Assembly: GCA_028023455.1 (NCBI GenBank)
Contig: JAQFVV010006541.1
Coordinates: forward strand, 124,001 to 188,000
Source: Epiperipatus broadwayi
Taxonomy: Eukaryota; Onychophora; Udeonychophora; Euonychophora; Peripatidae
Direction: 5' to 3'
Length of the DNA stretch: 64,000 nt
Shown: one piece after another, positions 59,223 to 64,000 of the stretch
Layout: each line of letters opens with the position of its first letter
Position numbering within the stretch: the stretch's first letter is position 1
Position numbers and translations under genes: made by a program
Notes under the pieces: model-generated
Seen by the model: only the letters and a program-made list of their open reading frames with translations
Database searches by the model: none
What the model was told of the DNA's origin: nothing

Positions 59223-61466
59223 TGTAACGAGCATAGATGTTCGTTACATTGTTGTTGTTTTTTTAATTTATTAAACATGAAAGTAAATTAAAAAGTTCGC
59301 ATTTAAAAATTTTCTTTAAGAATTAAAAATTGAAATTAAATATCATCTTAAACTCTTATATATTAAATCGCACAGATAATAAAAAATTATTAAAATAAAA
59401 CTTTATTAAAGAAAAAGTATTTTAAAACTAAATTTTAAAAAGATTTGGAGATGAAATTATATCTTTAAATTTATCTTTAAATATATTTTTGATTTGGAAA
59501 ACAGGTTAATTAATCAGAAATGGAAATGATTGTTAATTAGTTAAATGTAAACCAGCCTTCGGTATTTAAATGTAAAAACACCGGTCAGATAGGAAAACAA
59601 TAGAAACTGTTAGCAAATAAGAAGAAATCCCTATGGAATCAGACCGCAGTGAAAGGACCATTGCATCAGTGACGTAATGTAAATTCAATCCTTCACATTA
59701 ATATAAAAGGAAAATTTGGAAATTATTGATCAGTGACTGGAAATTTATTATTACGATGTGACTATATGTAATAGTACGGAGTTGGAGGAATTGACAGACG
59801 CATGGTCAATTCTTTCAGCTGTTAAAGAAAGGAGAAATGAACTATCATTTCCTACATTGAGGACCAACTAAATTAAAAAACCTCCAAATGAATAAATAAA
59901 ACAACGGCTAAATGGATACCAATTTTAGGACGGCATGGGAATTTACGTTCATGGCAAGCAACGGATAAAGTTGGACGTTTTAAAAATCGTAAGAACTTAT
60001 ATATTCACTTGAAACAATAAGAACTCTAAATTTTAAAACTTTTTAGTAAATAATGCAATAGAATCCTATCTGACCAAACTAAATTCTTCATTAATAATGT
60101 TATTTGATGTATTTTTTTTCTTATTTATGTAAAATCATTTCCATTTATTTATTTTTTTTATTCTTTAAGTTTTTATCATGATTTTTTTTTTTTTGTTTTT
60201 CGTTAAATTAATTATATAAATGTTAAACTTAAGTCGGGCGTGAATGGCTGTATAGATTTGTAAAGTTATATTAGGGGAGGGTAATCTTAGGTTATTTGTG
60301 TCGTTGTTAGATTGGGTCAATGGATTGGATATATTGATGTAGTTAGTAGATGTAATCAGAGATTCGCTACTGGCAGAATCGCTTCATACTCCGCACCCTC
60401 CCGTTTTGCCTATGGAAGGAATTATAAGACGCAGAGTGCAGTTCCTTTCTATGGAGTTTTTTTTTTATTGTTCTTCTCGTTGGATAGAAGTAATATTCCT
60501 ATCTACTGAGAGTCAATATCTTCTCTTAATCTTTTTTGGTGCTGCCATATTCCGTATTACATTGAATACATCGATGTATCAGATGGATTGATGCCAGTTT
60601 GACTGTGAATTTTAGCCTAAGGTTAAATAGGGATAGAATATTTTATTTTCAAATGCAAATCTATGTGGTCTATTCATACTTGACCCTAAATAAAAATGCA
60701 TTAAATTTAAGTTGTTTATGGACGCTTGCATGGATTGTTTATCGGTTAACTATGTTTGCATTTTCATATTTGATCAAAATATATATAGACATTCGATAAA
60801 TAATGATACCTTACGGTGAGTATCTAAAATGTATTTATTCGGATGTCTTTTAAGTTATTGGTGACAATGCAAGTATCTTATGATGAATACTATTGGGTTA
60901 CATACAAATTTCCCTCCGCAATTGTCAGTAATCAATAATTTTGTATTTTGATCGTTTATGTTTACTTTGAAATGTTTTTGACCGTGAAATCTATGTAACC
61001 GATCTATATTCAACATGATAAACAAGCTTTCCTAAATTTATCTGTGCAAACTTAATTAAAATGTAAAATTAGAATATAATAGTAATTAAATGTAAATTAA
61101 AGTCAAAAATCTAAGGTAAAGTTAAAAATAATGTTAAATGTTAAAATGTAAAAGTAATACTAAAATAGATTTAAATCTTATATATATTTGCATAAATAAA
61201 TGTTTGTATGTTAATTACTGGCAGTGGCTTATTTTATTTATTTTTTAATGTTGAAATCTAATTAGATAAGATCTTATATTATTTAATCTCTGCTATTCCA
61301 CTGAGCTAGTGACATGGGCTAACGACCGGATGCAAAATTTAAAAAAAAAAAATTTTTTTTTTGACTTATGTATCTGCCTACTATATAAATTTTTCTAGGT
61401 TTAAATGCCTAGATGGCGCCCCGTAGTGCAGATCACGTTAAGTCCCACATTCTCCGGATCGTTACA
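59223..61466 (+). repeat. 5' LTR of giant-LTR copy 2
   Basis: 2,244 bp, TG..CA ends. No protein frame is credible; the frame starting MGQWIGYIDVV opens on TTG and sits within a sequence conserved only because all LTRs are alike. Confidence 0.88.
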
Positions 61467-62205
61467 ATGGCGAACCAACTCGGGCCGATCTTTAATAAAC
61501 CACAAATACCCTGAGCAAATTTTGTCAAAATGAAATATTTTTATCTGTTTACATAAAGTCGTATACTTTAAATCTGATAAAAGCACTGCCAGAAAGAAAT
61601 AGCACATATATTAAAAACCAACGGAAAGATATAAAAAATTTTAAAACTAATTTTTGTTAAAAAAAAAAAAAAAAAAGTCAAAAGGTTGCAATAAATATGT
61701 TTTTTTTTGTTGTTGATATATATTATGCTTTAACGTGTATAGGCGCGCACAGCCCTGTAAGTTTATGATCGAAATGTGGTGCCTTACGATGAGTACCTTT
61801 GGGAATTACTTCAGTGTAACCCTATTTAAGCATTTTAATCAGTCATAAATAAGTTGGTGGTATTTATAATTGTGCTGCAAATATACACGCATAAACCCAT
61901 TATCTTTCAAAATATATTTACTTCAATGCAACCTTCCTAAATAATTTAAATAATTTGCTTGTCATGCCGTGAGTAAAAATAAAATGTATAAAATAAAATA
62001 GAATTCTCGGGGGGAGGAGGTGTAAACGTAAATGGTCCTTAGGTAAGCGATAGTCAACATTTTCTTTTTCTTTTTGTATATAGTCTTTTCGTAAAATTAT
62101 TAACCGGATGTTTTGTAAATGTCTTCGTCAATCGTGTACCGTAATTACTAACCCTAAGTAAAATTTTTTTTTTTTGATCATTTTTTTTAAGTAACTTTAC
62201 TGATA
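61467..62205. other. Non-coding interior of giant-LTR copy 2
   Basis: About 740 bp, homologous to 23894-24614. GGGGGGAGGAGGTG near 62010 is purine-rich but about 190 bp short of the 3' LTR. No gag or pol. Confidence 0.82.
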
Positions 62206-64000
62206 TGTAACGAGCATAGACGTTCATTACATTGTTTTTTTTTTTTAATTTATTAAACATGAAAGTAAATTAAAAAGTTCGCATTTAAAAATTTTCTTTA
62301 AGAATTAAAAATTGAAATTAAATATCATCTTAAACTCTTATATATTAAATCGCACAGATAATAAAAAATTATTAAAATAAAACTTTATTAAAGAAAAAGT
62401 ATTTTAAAACTAAATTTTAAAAAGATTTGGAGATGAAATTATATCTTTAAATTTATCTTTAAATATATTTTTGATTTGGAAAACAGGTTAATTAATCAGA
62501 AATGGAAATGATTGTTAATTAGTTAAATGTAAACCAGCCTTCGGTATTTAAATGTAAAAACACCGGTCAGATAGGAAAACAATAGAAACTGTTAGCAAAT
62601 AAGAAGAAATCCCTATGGAATCGGACCGCAGCGAAAGGGCCATCGCATCGGTGATGTAATGTAAATTCAATCCTTCACATTAATATAAAAGGAAAATTTG
62701 GAAATTATTGATCAGTGACTGGAAATTTATTATTACGATGTGACTATATGTAGTAGTACGGAGTTGGAGGAATTGACAGACGCACGGTCAATTCTTTCAG
62801 CTGTTAAAGAAAGGAGAAATGAACTATCGTTTCCTACATTGAGGACCAACTAAATTAAAAAACCTCCGAATGAATAAATAAAACAACGGCTAAATGGATA
62901 CCAATTTTAGGACAGCGTGGGAATTTACGTTCATGGCAAGCAACAGATAAAGTTGGACGTTTTAAAAATCGTAAGAACTTATATATTCACTTGAAACAAT
63001 AAGAACTCTAAATTTTAAAACTTTTTAGTAAATAAGGCAATAGAATCCTATCTGACCAAACTAAATTCTTCATTAATAATGTTATTTGATGTATTTTTTT
63101 TCTTATTTATGTAAAATCATTTCCATTTATTTATTTTTTTTATTCTTTAAGTTTTTATCATGATTTTTTTTTTTGTTTGTTTTTTTCGTTAAATTAATTA
63201 TATAAATGTTAAACTTAAGTCGGGCGTGAATGGCTGTATAGATTTGTAAAGTTATATTAGGGGAGGGTAATCTTAGGTTATTTGTGTCGTTGTTAGATTG
63301 GGTCAATGGATTGGATATATTGATGTAGTTAGTAGATGTAATCGGAGATTCGCTACTGGCAGAATCGCTTCATACGCCGCACCCTCCCGTTTTGCCTATG
63401 GAAGGAATTATAAGAAGCAGAGCGCAGTTCCTTTCTATGGAGTTTTTTTTTTATTGTTCTTCTCATTGGATAGAAGTAATATTCCTATCTACTGAGAGTC
63501 AATATCTTCTCTTAATCTTTTTTGGTGCTGCCGTATTCCATATTACATTGAATACATCGATGTATCAGATGGATTGATGCCAGTTTGACTGCGAATTTTA
63601 GCCTAAGGTTAAATAGGGATAGAATATTTTATTTTCAAATGCAAATCTATGTGGTCTATTCATACTTGACCCTAAATAAAAATGCATTAAATTTAAGTTG
63701 TTTATGGACGCTTGCATGGATTGTTTATTGGTTAACTATGTTTGCGTTTTCATATTTGATCAAAATATATATAGACATTCGATAAATAATGATACCTTAC
63801 GGTGAGTATCTAAAATGTATTTATTCGGATGTCTTTTAAGTTATTGGTGACAATGCAAGTATCTTATGATGAATACTATTGGGTTACGTACAAATTTCCC
63901 TCCGCAATTGTCAGTAATCAATAATTTTGTATTTTGATCGTTTATGTTTACTTTGAAATGTTTTTGACCGTGAAATCTATGTAACCGATCTATATTCAAC
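62206..64000 (+). repeat. 3' LTR of giant-LTR copy 2, truncated by the window end
   Basis: Begins TGTAACGAGCATAGACG and follows the 5' LTR closely to the last base of the window (about 1.8 of 2.24 kb visible). Confidence 0.88.

Larger units (their letters stand above)
59223..64000 (+). mobile_element. Giant-LTR element, copy 2 (continues past the window)
   Basis: 5' LTR 59223-61466 (TGTAACGAGCATAG to GTTACA), interior 61467-62205, 3' LTR from 62206 to beyond 64000. The left flank is (AT)n inside PLE 2. Immediately after the 5' LTR, TGGCGAACCAACTCGGGCC (from 61468) is a primer-binding-site candidate of the TGGCG-CCAAC type. It differs from copy 1 in a middle segment of the LTR (about 59610-60060), so the copies are two subfamilies. 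Confidence 0.85.

Noticed and set aside
60312-60799. Overlapping frames in the giant LTR (MGQWIGYIDVV.., MPMEGII.., and their copies at 63298-63785)
   Set aside because: They recur because LTR copies are near identical, open partly on non-ATG codons, overlap each other and show no motif.

Overview
This window is non-coding-rich, AT-rich eukaryotic DNA. It has long (AT)n and (GATA)n microsatellites, AATAAA signals, no operons and no prokaryotic signals. The repeat content is that of an invertebrate animal: RTE/BovB-type and CR1-type LINEs, Penelope-like elements (PLEs) with GIY-YIG nucleases, gypsy-like LTR elements, hAT and pogo/Tigger-like non-autonomous DNA transposons, and tRNA-derived SINE-like sequences. 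I cannot name the species from the sequence; an arthropod or another AT-rich invertebrate fits. The only convincing host-type gene is an intronless leucine-rich-repeat protein gene at 1365-2789.

Layout. 0.6-2.8 kb: a RTE fossil and the LRR gene. 3.4-4.35 kb: a two-unit tandem array whose units each carry an intact type I hammerhead ribozyme motif on the minus strand (retrozyme-like). 8.6-10.7 kb: a hAT MITE with an 8-bp target duplication, a Tigger-like fragment and a tRNA-like palindrome. 11.5 kb: an inverted pair of decayed hammerhead-like sequences. 12.45-18.63 kb: a minus-strand LTR element with a gag-like ORF only. 18.63-21.93 kb: a nearly intact RTE/BovB LINE. 21.93-26.83 kb: an LTR element with giant LTRs and no coding interior. 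26.84-31.3 kb: a CR1-type LINE with an SGNH-esterase ORF1. 33.2-34.4 kb: a second, three-unit hammerhead array flanked by a 10-bp target duplication. 36.3 kb: a tRNA-derived SINE with a 12-bp duplication. 37.6-38.3 kb: GATA satellite blocks. 40.2-44.8 kb: an old LINE broken by three nested insertions. 45.1-49.3 kb: no recognised gene. 49.3-51.7 kb: a solo LTR. 51.8-59.2 kb: two PLE families, each folded into a large inverted repeat. 59.2-64 kb: a second copy of the giant-LTR family, cut by the window end.

The most interesting theme is the coexistence of PLEs with two hammerhead-ribozyme tandem arrays. Published work on animal retrozymes (small HHR-bearing tandem repeats that form circular RNAs) proposes that PLE machinery mobilises them. 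Here both retrozyme arrays and both PLEs share one architecture: a partial copy in inverted orientation at the 5' side (relative to the ribozyme or coding sense). That shared structure is read directly from the sequence; a shared mobilisation mechanism is inference. A second theme is that the LTR elements, which start TGTAAC or TGWGAC, mostly sit in (AT)n tracts with ATAT on both sides.

Boundaries are read by eye and are approximate to a few bases except where a terminal repeat or target duplication fixes them. Percent identities were not computed.
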